DNA of 8,655 nucleotides, taken from contig JAXDLT010000048.1 in NCBI GenBank assembly GCA_034666465.1, positions 1 through 8,655 on the forward strand, written 5' to 3'. This stretch comes from CF-96 sp028287605. Lineage in GTDB: Bacteria; Chloroflexota; Dormibacteria; Aeolococcales; Aeolococcaceae. Both the position numbers and the translations under genes were made by a program. Positions within the stretch are counted from its first letter, which is position 1; each line of letters begins with the position of its first letter. A model generated the notes under the pieces. That model was not told where the DNA came from and did no database searches. It saw only the letters and a program-made list of their open reading frames with translations. Positions 1 to 6,261 of the stretch are shown in pieces.

Positions 1-621
1 CGCGCGCTCCACCTCGGCCTCGCGGGCGCGGCGGTGGGAGAGGTACTGGTCGATCAGCGCCATGGCATCGTCGATGCGCGGACCGTGTCCGGGATGGATC
101 ACCGCCGGGCGCAGCGCGCGCACCCGCTCCAGCGAGGCGATGTAGGCGGTCATGTCGCCGTCGGGCGGGCTCACCACGCTGGTCATGCCGCCGAGGATGT
201 GGTCGCCGCTGTAGAGGACCCCGCCGTCGGGCTCGTAGAAGCAGAGGTGGTCGCCGGCGTGGCCCGGGGTGGCGACCACCTCCAGGGTCACCTCGCCGGA
301 GCGCACCCGCTCGCCGTCGCGCAGCGGCAGGGCGCCGTCCTCGCCGCGCTCGGGCTCGAGGGCGTGCACGCTGGCTCCGGTGCGCGCCGCCAGCTCCCGG
401 GCCAGTGGCCGGTGGTCGGGATGGGAGTGGCTGAGCAGGATGCGCCGGATGCTCCCGCCCCGCGCCTCCGCCGCCGCGAGCACCGCCTCGAGGTGGGTGG
501 CGTCGTCCGGGCCGGGGTCGATGCACAGCAGCCCGGGTCCGTCGCCGACCAGGTAGGTGTTCGTCCCCGCCCCGGTGTAGATCGACGGGTTGGGGGCGAG
601 GATCAGCGCCGGCTCGCTCAC
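1..621 (-). CDS. MBL-fold metallo-hydrolase, LACTB2-like (3' end cut by window edge)
   Basis: A metallo-beta-lactamase-fold hydrolase; 207 residues are visible and the frame is open to the left edge. The start is a GTG at 619-621, which shares GTGA with the stop of the upstream GH8 gene (4-nt overlap), so translation is probably coupled. The N-terminus carries GTNTYLVG (residues 19-26), as in LACTB2-type proteins. The metal-binding motif SHSHPDH at 64-70 gives H65, H67, D69 and H70. Further likely ligands are H121 (TPGHAGDH), D140 (SGDH) and H179 (HPGHG). The visible end, DQYLSHRRAREAE (191-203), matches the linker before the small C-terminal helical domain of LACTB2 proteins, which would lie beyond the edge. 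The family includes RNases and thioesterase-like hydrolases, so the substrate cannot be given. No signal peptide is visible, so it is probably cytoplasmic. Its link to the polysaccharide genes is positional only. Confidence 0.88.
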   Translation of the reverse strand, partial: MSEPALILAPNPSIYTGAGTNTYLVGDGPGLLCIDPGPDDATHLEAVLAAAEARGGSIRRILLSHSHPDHRPLARELAARTGASVHALEPERGEDGALPLRDGERVRSGEVTLEVVATPGHAGDHLCFYEPDGGVLYSGDHILGGMTSVVSPPDGDMTAYIASLERVRALRPAVIHPGHGPRIDDAMALIDQYLSHRRAREAEVERA

Positions 622-1811
622 CCCGGGGACTGTACCGCTCCCTGGGCGAGGGCGATCCCGAACCACACCCAGTTCTGCTCGTAGTAGTTGCGCGGGTCGC
701 CGAAGTGGGGGGCCCCGTCGCGGCTGTAGGAGGCGAGCAGCACGTCGTGGACCAGCGACTGCGCCGCCGCCGGGTCGGTGACGAGGAGAGCGCCGACATC
801 GCCGCCCTCGACGGTGGGGTCGGCGGTGCCGCCGAGGGAGCTGCCGTCGTGTGCGTACTCGGGGGCGAGGCTGTGGTGGGCGGTCCAGTCGCGGAGCAGC
901 GGGGTGGCGTTGGCGAGGTAGGCGCGGCCCTCCGGGGCGCGGTTCCAGAGCACGTCGACGGCGACGCGCCACATGGTGCGGAAGGCGTCGTAGCCGTAGG
1001 TGTCGGGCTTGCTCATCTGCGGCGCCGGTCCCGCCCGGCCGTCGCCGGCGATGGCGCACCAGTTCGGGGGCAGCCCGGCGCTGCGCCCGGTCGAGAGCGG
1101 TGACGCGGTGCAGTCGCGGATCACCGAGTAGGCGGTGGTCACCAGCTGCGCCCAGGGATGCGCCGGGTCCGCGCCGGCGAAGAGGCGGTAGGCGTACGGG
1201 GCCATGTACGACGGATTGACGACCAGCCCGGCGGAGCGGTTGCCCGGAGCCCAGCTGCCCGCGCTCAGGTAGGGGCGGCCGCCGGCGGTGGCGACCTCGT
1301 GCGTCCAGATCGCCGCCAGCACGCCGCGGGAGCCGGACAGGTAGCCGGCATTCCCCCAGCGGCGCGACGCGAGCAGCAGCGCCAGGGCGATGTCCTCGTC
1401 GGCGTCGGCGGCGCTGTCGCGGCTCAGCAGCGTGTACGCGCCGTGGTGGTTGTTGCCCCAGAGGTAGCCGAAGAGCCCCGTCTCGCGGGTCCCCAGGTTG
1501 TCCTGGGTCCACCGCCACACCCGGTCGAAGGTGTCGCGGTCGCCGCTCCACACCGCCCGCAGCATCGCGTACGACTCCCCCTCCGAGGTGGAGACGCCAT
1601 CCCGCTCGAGGTCGACGACGCGACCGTCACCCTGGATGAAGGCGGTCCGGTATCCCTGCCAGGCCTCCTGGAGCAGCCCCGACTCGGCGGGCCGGCCCGG
1701 GCCGACCGCCCCCGGGAGCCCGGTGGGCGAGGGCGTGGCGGCCACCTGACCGCAGGCGGCGGCGAGCAGCGTCGCCGCGACGAGCGCCAGCGCCCGCAGC
1801 CGCTCAGGCAT
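618..1811 (-). CDS. Glycoside hydrolase family 8 lipoprotein (BcsZ/endoglucanase-like)
   Basis: A 397-residue family 8 glycoside hydrolase, a family of inverting endo-acting enzymes on beta-1,4-glucans, chitosan, xylan or lichenan. Motifs in order: SEGESYAM at 76-83 with E77 as the likely general acid; DADEDIALALLLA at 136-148, matching the conserved DADxDIAxALLLA block; NPSYMAPYAYRLF at 199-211; YGYDAFRTMWRVAVD at 272-286, whose D275 is the likely general base; and NYYEQNWVWFGIAL near the end. The N-terminus has a short basic start, a hydrophobic core and LLAAAC with Cys20, a slightly non-ideal lipobox. I infer a lipoprotein held on the outer face of the cytoplasmic membrane, followed by a short Pro-rich linker. 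The ATG overlaps the end of the GT39 gene by 8 nt. In bcs operons the GH8 enzyme BcsZ edits nascent cellulose, and the neighbouring GT2 gene suggests the same partnership here. The true substrate is unknown. Confidence 0.92.
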   Translation of the reverse strand: MPERLRALALVAATLLAAACGQVAATPSPTGLPGAVGPGRPAESGLLQEAWQGYRTAFIQGDGRVVDLERDGVSTSEGESYAMLRAVWSGDRDTFDRVWRWTQDNLGTRETGLFGYLWGNNHHGAYTLLSRDSAADADEDIALALLLASRRWGNAGYLSGSRGVLAAIWTHEVATAGGRPYLSAGSWAPGNRSAGLVVNPSYMAPYAYRLFAGADPAHPWAQLVTTAYSVIRDCTASPLSTGRSAGLPPNWCAIAGDGRAGPAPQMSKPDTYGYDAFRTMWRVAVDVLWNRAPEGRAYLANATPLLRDWTAHHSLAPEYAHDGSSLGGTADPTVEGGDVGALLVTDPAAAQSLVHDVLLASYSRDGAPHFGDPRNYYEQNWVWFGIALAQGAVQSPG

Positions 1812-3846
1812 CGCCGTACACGCGGACGGCGTGGCTGGCGTCGCCGAGGTCGCGTGCCGCCACGAAGGGGGCGGTGCCGTCCAGGGTGAAGCCCCCGGTC
1901 ACCGCTCCGCCGGCGGCCGCGGCGCCGAGCTCGAGCTCGGAGCGCGCGGGGACATAGAGGAGCACCGGGGCCGCTCCGGCGCGGCGCAGCGTGACCGTCA
2001 TCGAGAAGGTGTTGGCGTTCTCCAGCGAGAGCCACGAGCTGCTCGCGATGTAGGGGAGCGCGGGCATGCTCCAGTGGTCGCGGCGCGTCGCCGGGGCCTC
2101 GGGCGCGCCCACCAGCGTCGCCAGCGTTCCCGGCGGCGAGGTGGGTCCGGCGAAGGGCTCGCGGACGGTGGGGCTGAGGCCGGTCAGGGCGCGGAGCTCG
2201 GCGACCGTGAGCGGCCGGCTCACCTGCCGGGCCTGCGGCCGGGGGATGACGTCGTAGCGCACCAGCTGCACGTTGACAGAGCTGGCGCTGTCGCCGGGCA
2301 CGTTGCGGCCGAAGCGGCCGCCCTCGACCACCACCCGGCCGGCGGTGTTGTAGTCGAGCCAGTGGCGGACCCGCTGGCCCGCGTCGGTGGCGGTGTCGAG
2401 GTCGAAGAGCGCCCAGAGATGCTGGCGGCCGGTCGACACCCGGGTCAGGTAGTCGGCCAGCTGCGGGTCGCTCACCGTCGCCGCCGCGTCGGGCGGCGGG
2501 TAGGTGTACGCGGGCAGGTTGTTCTGGGCGTAGTACAGGTACGGGAACTGGGCGAAGCCCGCGTCGAGGAGCACCGCGTCGGTGGGCGCGGCGTGGTTCT
2601 CGACATACCCGACCAGGCCGGCGTAGCGCTCCTCGGCCGGGTTGAGGATGCTGAAGCTCTGGATCATCCAGGCGCCCACCAGCGACGCGGTGAGCAGTGC
2701 GACCGCGGTGGCGCGGACGTCGTGGCGCAGGGCGCGGCTCAGCGCCCGGGCGATCATCACGTAGAGAGCAGGGGTGATGACGATCAGGTAGCGGGTCGAG
2801 AACACCGGCTTGGCCGCCAGGGTGACGGCGATGGCGAGCAGCACGGGGACGAGCACCAGCAGCCAGAGCAGCCGTCCCGCCGAGGAGACGCGGCCGCCGA
2901 ACACGCCGATGCCGAGCGCGACCAGCACCAGCAGCGGCCATGCCGCCACCACCTGCGACATCAGCGGGGTGGTGAGGTAGCCGGCGACCAGCTGCACCAG
3001 CGTGATCAGCGGGGTGTAGAGCGTGAGCGCGCCGAGCGACGGGTCGGACGCGCCCCGGTAGTTGGCGAGCACGACCAGCGCCCAGGAGACCAGGGAGGCG
3101 ACCACGCCGGCCACGCAGGCGAGCGCCGCCAGGGTGCGGCGCCGGCCCAGCCGCCGCCGCTCGAGGAGCACGTAGATCCCCTGGGCGAGGAGCACCAGGA
3201 GCGCGAAGTAGTGGGTGTGGACGGCGAGCACCGAGCACACCACGAAGCCGGCGAAGCGCAGCCGGCCGCCGCTGCGCAGCGCGGTGATCAGCAGCCAGGT
3301 GCTCAGGGTGACGAGGAGGAGCACGAACGGGTACATCCGCGCCTCCTGGGCATGCCAGATCCAGATCGGCGAGACGGTGCCCAGCAGCGCCGCGATCAGG
3401 GCGACGCGCTGCCCGTACAGCGCCTTGCCGAGCAGGTACAGGGCGGGGACGCAGAGGATGCCGGCCACCGCGCTGGGCAGGCGCAGCAGGTACACGTCGG
3501 TCCCGACCAGCCGCATCCAGCCGTGGAGCAGCATCAGGTACGCGGGCGGGTGGACGTCCGCCGCGGTGGTGACGAAGAGCGACGGCAGGGCGCCGCCGAC
3601 GAGCGGATGGGAGGCGACCTCGATGCTCTGAGCCTCGTCGAGGCGGAGGTCGTGGCCGCCGGGGAGGAGGCGGAGCATCGCCGCGATCACGCAGAGCATC
3701 GCGAGGCTGGCGCGGGCCATCGGCCCGCTGCTCACCAGCGCCCGGAGCGGGTGGGTGCGCAGCAGCCGGTACAGGGCGCGGGAACGATCCTGGCCGGAGG
3801 CCGGCGCCGGCGCGGGCGCGGTCTCGACAGGGGCGCTCGGGCTCAT
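1804..3846 (-). CDS. GT39/PMT-like GT-C membrane glycosyltransferase with extra C-terminal domain
   Basis: A 680-residue polytopic membrane protein of the GT-C type (GT39, ArnT/PMT-like), which transfers a sugar from a polyprenyl-phosphate donor to an acceptor outside the membrane. The start is the ATG at 3844-3846: it overlaps the GT2 stop as ATGA, with GGAG (3854-3857) 7 nt upstream. A longer in-frame reading exists but would overlap the GT2 gene. Visible features: the first membrane segment at about 43-62; the catalytic-type Asp-Glu pair LDEAQS at 69-74; DVHPPAYLMLLHGW at 98-110; HAQEARMYPF at 165-174; about ten further hydrophobic segments to residue 395; and the typical VFSTRYLIVITPALY at 348-362. 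Residues 400-680 contain no membrane segment and should be extracytoplasmic. Their last ~90 residues look like a separate beta-sandwich. The acceptor could be the Pro/Thr-rich protein two genes upstream, a lipid or a glycan; the sequence does not decide. Confidence 0.88.
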   Translation of the reverse strand: MSPSAPVETAPAPAPASGQDRSRALYRLLRTHPLRALVSSGPMARASLAMLCVIAAMLRLLPGGHDLRLDEAQSIEVASHPLVGGALPSLFVTTAADVHPPAYLMLLHGWMRLVGTDVYLLRLPSAVAGILCVPALYLLGKALYGQRVALIAALLGTVSPIWIWHAQEARMYPFVLLLVTLSTWLLITALRSGGRLRFAGFVVCSVLAVHTHYFALLVLLAQGIYVLLERRRLGRRRTLAALACVAGVVASLVSWALVVLANYRGASDPSLGALTLYTPLITLVQLVAGYLTTPLMSQVVAAWPLLVLVALGIGVFGGRVSSAGRLLWLLVLVPVLLAIAVTLAAKPVFSTRYLIVITPALYVMIARALSRALRHDVRATAVALLTASLVGAWMIQSFSILNPAEERYAGLVGYVENHAAPTDAVLLDAGFAQFPYLYYAQNNLPAYTYPPPDAAATVSDPQLADYLTRVSTGRQHLWALFDLDTATDAGQRVRHWLDYNTAGRVVVEGGRFGRNVPGDSASSVNVQLVRYDVIPRPQARQVSRPLTVAELRALTGLSPTVREPFAGPTSPPGTLATLVGAPEAPATRRDHWSMPALPYIASSSWLSLENANTFSMTVTLRRAGAAPVLLYVPARSELELGAAAAGGAVTGGFTLDGTAPFVAARDLGDASHAVRVYGDA

Positions 3847-5363
3847 GCAGCCACTCCGCTCGCCGCCGCCACCGGCTCGGCGCGGCGGCGCCGCACCGGC
3901 TGGCTGGCGGCCGCCTTGACCACGCCCCGGAGCAGGGCGAGGTTCACCACGCACCAGCACTCGTTGCTCACCGTGCTGGCGCCGCTGTAGTGCAGCGCGC
4001 CGTCGACCATCGCCGCCAGCAGCACCGCCATGACCAGGAGCTGGGGCCGCACCAGGCGGTAGAACGACCCGTTCTCCCGGACCTTCGAGGTGACCACGAA
4101 TCCCACCTTACGGCCGAGGACCACCGAGGCGAGCGCGGACAGGTAGGTGGGGAAGAGGCCGAACGACAGCTGGATGCCGCGGAAGCGCAGGTTGCCGTCG
4201 TTGCTGCGCAGGAACACCACCAGCGAGATCGCCAGGTAGGGGAGGAAGTGCGAGACGAAGTCGGTGGTCGCCGCACCCATCGGCTGGATCCCGAAGGCGA
4301 GCGCCAGGCAGGGCAGCAGCAGGTAGACGAGGGTGGAGAAGCACGAGAGGTAGTGCGCCGCCGACCACGCGTACTGGAGGCGCTGGGAGAGGCGCAGGCG
4401 GCCCCGCAGGAGCCGGCCGCAGAGCAGCAGCTGGAGGTTGCCGCGCGCCCAGCGGAACTGCTGGGAGAGGTAGGCGCCCAGGTCCTCGGGGGCGAGGCCG
4501 TCGGCGACGATCTCGTTGACGTAGCGGGTCTTCCAGCCCTGCTCGTGGAGGGAGACGGTGGTGGCGGCGTCCTCGGTCACCGAGTCCTCGTCGAAGCCGC
4601 CGATCGCGTCCAGGGCGCTGCGCCGGACCACCATGTTGGTGCCGCAGCAGAAGCTGGCGTTGCAGCCGTCCTTGCCCTCGAGGATGGCCCCGAAGAAGAT
4701 GTCCTGCTGCTCCATGGCGCCGCCGGCGACGAAGCCGTTGCGCCGGTTGGCGTAGTGCTGCGGCGCCTGCACCACCGCCACCGCGGGGTCGGCGGTCCAG
4801 GGCATCAGCCGCTCCAGCATGTCGCGCCGGGGCACGTGGTCGGCGTCGAGCACGGCGATGAACTCGCCAAAGCCGATGCGCCGCAGCGCGGTGTTGAGGT
4901 TGCCGGCCTTGGCCCCCTTGTTGTTCGGGCGGGTGAGGTACCGGGCGCCCAGCCGCCGCGCCATGTCGGCGAACTCGGGCCGGCGGCCGTCGTCGAGCAT
5001 CCAGGTGCGGTGGGGCCCGTCCATCGCCACCGCGGCGGCGACCGTGCTGGCCACGATGTCGTACGGCTCGTTGTAGGTGCAGATGAGCACGTCGACGTCC
5101 CATCCCGCGGGATCGGACGGCGGCGGCGCCTGGGGCGCGCGGCGGTGCCAGATGCAGTGCCAGTAGCCGAGCACCTGGATGACGCTGAAGAGCTGGGCGG
5201 CCATCAGCAGCCCGTAGAGCGGTGGGTTGCCGGCGTGCGACCAGTCGGCGAGCCACATCAGCCACCAGCCCACGGAGAGCACGCCGGCGACCACCAGGCC
5301 GCGCATCACCCGCTGCGACGCGGCGCTCGTCCGGCGGGCCGGGGTCGTGGACGCCGCGCTCAC
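3843..5363 (-). CDS. BcsA-like family 2 glycosyltransferase without PilZ domain (cellulose synthase family)
   Basis: A 506-residue processive membrane glycosyltransferase of the cellulose synthase/hyaluronan synthase type, which polymerises a beta-linked glycan from a nucleotide sugar and passes it through the membrane. The chosen start is the GTG at 5361-5363, sharing GTGA with the stop of the preceding gene; a GTG one codon upstream is also possible. Two membrane segments (about 21-40 and 48-70) precede the cytoplasmic GT-A domain. Motifs: DVLICTYNEP at 91-100, LDDG at 123-126, LDADH at 172-176 (DxD), CCGTNMVVRR at 239-248, TED at 263-265 and QQFRW at 301-305. More membrane segments follow. 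FVVTSK at 422-427 fits the FxVTxK gating-loop motif of BcsA. The protein ends soon after a last hydrophobic stretch and has no PilZ domain, so direct c-di-GMP control as in BcsA is not expected. The exact polymer is unproven. Confidence 0.93.
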   Translation of the reverse strand: MSAASTTPARRTSAASQRVMRGLVVAGVLSVGWWLMWLADWSHAGNPPLYGLLMAAQLFSVIQVLGYWHCIWHRRAPQAPPPSDPAGWDVDVLICTYNEPYDIVASTVAAAVAMDGPHRTWMLDDGRRPEFADMARRLGARYLTRPNNKGAKAGNLNTALRRIGFGEFIAVLDADHVPRRDMLERLMPWTADPAVAVVQAPQHYANRRNGFVAGGAMEQQDIFFGAILEGKDGCNASFCCGTNMVVRRSALDAIGGFDEDSVTEDAATTVSLHEQGWKTRYVNEIVADGLAPEDLGAYLSQQFRWARGNLQLLLCGRLLRGRLRLSQRLQYAWSAAHYLSCFSTLVYLLLPCLALAFGIQPMGAATTDFVSHFLPYLAISLVVFLRSNDGNLRFRGIQLSFGLFPTYLSALASVVLGRKVGFVVTSKVRENGSFYRLVRPQLLVMAVLLAAMVDGALHYSGASTVSNECWCVVNLALLRGVVKAAASQPVRRRRAEPVAAASGVAA

Positions 5364-6091
5364 CACAGCCGTGCGAGCCTGCGGCGCAGCCGGGTGCAGG
5401 CGTAGGCGCCGAGGCCGAGCGCCGCCGAGCCTGCCAGCACGATGCCGCCGAGGACCGCGGTGACGCCGTCGCCCCCGGTCAGCAGCGTCGACGGAATGGA
5501 GGACCATCCGGGCAGCGGCACCACGGCGCCGACGGCACCGCCCAGCCCGGCGCCGATGCCCGCCAGCGGCGCCGAGGCGGCGAGGGCGAGCACCACCGCC
5601 GAGGGATGGCGCCCGGTTGCCGGCGGGGTGGGCCCGTGCGGCGGTGGAGCCGGTGGCTGCGGCACCGTCGCCGCCTCCGTGGGCACCTGGGCGGCGGACG
5701 TCGTGATGCCGTTGACCGGCGGCGCCGGCGTGGGTGCCGGCGTGGGTGTGGGTGCCGGTGTCGGCGTGGCCGTGGGCGTGGGCTTGGGCGTCGGTGTGGG
5801 CGTCGGCCGCGGCGTGGGCGTGGCCGTGGGGGCGGGCGTGGGCGCGGGAGTGGGCGCCGGCGTCGGCGCCGCGGTCGGTGCGGGAGTGGGCACTGGCGTC
5901 GGCGCCGCGGTCGGCGCCGGCGTCGCGCCCGGGACGGAGCCGGTGGCCTGGGTTCCAGGGGCGTTGCGGCCGGTGGGGCCCTGGGCTGCGGCCGATGCGG
6001 TCACCACGCTGGTGCCGAGGAGCGCGCAGGCCAGCGCCGAGAGGGCGGTCGCCTTGGTGAGCGCGCGGACAGTCGGGACCAGTGGTCTCAT
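5360..6091 (-). CDS. Secreted/membrane-anchored Pro-Thr-Ala repeat protein
   Basis: A 243-residue protein with no family I recognise. The ATG at 6089-6091 has a strong AGGAGG (6097-6102) 5 nt upstream. Layout: a signal peptide (basic start, hydrophobic core about 12-30, likely cleavage near TASAAAQ at 31-37); a 70-residue Pro/Thr/Ala low-complexity stretch (about 54-125) of APTP, TPTP and APTA units; a Pro-rich spacer to about 160; two hydrophobic segments (about 164-191 and 207-231); and a basic tail, TRLRRRLARLW. There is no LPxTG sortase signal. It looks like a mucin- or wall-spanning-type stalk anchored at its C-terminus. Pro/Thr-rich stretches like this are typical substrates of bacterial protein O-mannosyltransferases, and a GT39 gene lies two genes downstream. 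As first gene of the operon and coupled to the GT2 gene, it may be an accessory factor for polymer export or attachment. That role is inference. Confidence 0.8.
   Translation of the reverse strand: MRPLVPTVRALTKATALSALACALLGTSVVTASAAAQGPTGRNAPGTQATGSVPGATPAPTAAPTPVPTPAPTAAPTPAPTPAPTPAPTATPTPRPTPTPTPKPTPTATPTPAPTPTPAPTPAPPVNGITTSAAQVPTEAATVPQPPAPPPHGPTPPATGRHPSAVVLALAASAPLAGIGAGLGGAVGAVVPLPGWSSIPSTLLTGGDGVTAVLGGIVLAGSAALGLGAYACTRLRRRLARLW
5717..5932 (-). repeat. Low-complexity Pro/Thr/Ala codon repeat inside the secreted protein
   Basis: About 216 bp coding for residues 54-125 of the secreted protein. It is built from imperfect 6- and 12-bp units (GCGCCSACSCCC-like on the coding strand), giving repeated APTP/TPTP. 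The plus strand is correspondingly rich in GTGGGC units. Such tracts are prone to slippage, so length variation between strains is likely. Confidence 0.85.
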
Positions 6092-6096
6092 GTCTG

Positions 6097-6102
6097 CCTC
6101 CT
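6097..6102 (-). promoter_or_regulatory. Strong Shine-Dalgarno of the polysaccharide operon
   Basis: AGGAGG on the minus strand, 5 nt from the ATG at 6091. It is the best ribosome binding site in the window and fixes the start of the first gene. The downstream genes rely mostly on overlapping start/stop codons. Confidence 0.8.
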
Positions 6103-6108
6103 GGTGGT

Positions 6109-6130
6109 CGCGAACTGAGGGGGGTTCGCG
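6109..6130. promoter_or_regulatory. Perfect 7-bp inverted repeat just upstream of the ribosome binding site
   Basis: CGCGAAC (6109-6115) and GTTCGCG (6124-6130) flank an 8-nt centre. The right-hand end of the resulting mRNA hairpin lies 6 nt before the AGGAGG. It could be a dimeric repressor site or a leader hairpin. In the mRNA the loop reads CCCCCUCA, and its CCUC could pair with GAGG of the Shine-Dalgarno. The function is inferred. Confidence 0.45.
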
Positions 6131-6143
6131 TGAGAGGGGGGGA

Positions 6144-6168
6144 CACCGCCGCTACCAGGTCAGCGGTG
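6144..6168. promoter_or_regulatory. Inverted repeat CACCGC-N13-GCGGTG overlapping the candidate -10
   Basis: Two perfect 6-bp arms at 6144-6149 and 6163-6168. The second arm covers part of the proposed -10 hexamer, a typical repressor-operator position. A nested CCGCT/AGCGG pairing (6149-6153, 6162-6166) could instead form an RNA or cruciform stem. Arms this short can arise by chance in such GC-rich DNA. Confidence 0.3.
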
Positions 6169-6193
6169 ATACGAGTGAGACGGAGGCTTTCGA
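6166..6193 (-). promoter_or_regulatory. Candidate sigma70-type promoter for the polysaccharide operon
   Basis: On the minus strand, TCGAAA (6188-6193, 4 of 6 to TTGACA) lies 16 nt from TATCAC (6166-6171, 4 of 6 to TATAAT). This is one of the least GC-rich patches in the window and sits in the only intergenic gap. It would give a leader of about 65-70 nt. The match is weak, and an alternative sigma factor promoter cannot be excluded. Confidence 0.33.
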
Positions 6194-6236
6194 GGTTTCT
6201 TGCGCGCCGCCGTTCAGGCCCCTGAGACCCGGCAGC

Positions 6237-6261
6237 CCTCCCCCTCACCGGCGCGGGGAGG
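6237..6261 (-). terminator. GC-rich hairpin downstream of the Nudix gene, possible terminator
   Basis: CCTCCCC (6237-6243) and GGGGAGG (6255-6261) form a perfect 7-bp stem around an 11-nt loop, 25-50 nt past the Nudix stop codon. A second small stem, TCAGG/CCTGA, lies at 6214-6225. Neither is followed by a U-tract, so efficient intrinsic termination is doubtful and some read-through into the next operon is possible. Confidence 0.3.

Noticed and set aside
1..621. Antibiotic-resistance beta-lactamase
   Set aside because: The protein has the metallo-beta-lactamase fold, but GTNTYLVG and the LACTB2-like C-terminal linker, and the lack of a signal peptide, point to a general intracellular hydrolase.
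3847..3960. Longer N-terminus for the GT39 protein (38 extra residues)
   Set aside because: It would overlap the end of the GT2 gene by over 100 bp and is Arg/Gly/Pro-rich frame-shadow sequence. The ATG in the ATGA overlap has a GGAG 7 nt upstream.
1831..5405. Very long plus-strand open frames opposite the GT39 and GT2 genes (about 719 and 471 codons)
   Set aside because: They are antisense to clearly recognised proteins. Their translations are His/Gln/Arg/Gly/Val-rich with no domain or membrane pattern. Long antisense frames are expected where third positions are almost all G or C.
5360..5530. LPxTG-type sortase signal at the C-terminus of the Pro/Thr protein
   Set aside because: A hydrophobic stretch and basic tail are present, but the nearest resemblance is PLPGWSS, which lacks the required Thr-Gly. 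A second hydrophobic segment also precedes it.
5717..5932. CRISPR-like or satellite array
   Set aside because: Units are 6-12 bp, imperfect, contiguous and in frame, coding for APTP/TPTP. There are no spacers.
6105..6215. Possible c-di-GMP-I (GEMM) riboswitch upstream of the polysaccharide operon
   Set aside because: The minus strand has fragments reminiscent of GEMM (CGAAAGCCTCCG and GGTAGCGG). The conserved 5' core and the closing GCTACC arm are missing, and the order and spacing do not form the known fold. An Rfam covariance search would settle it.
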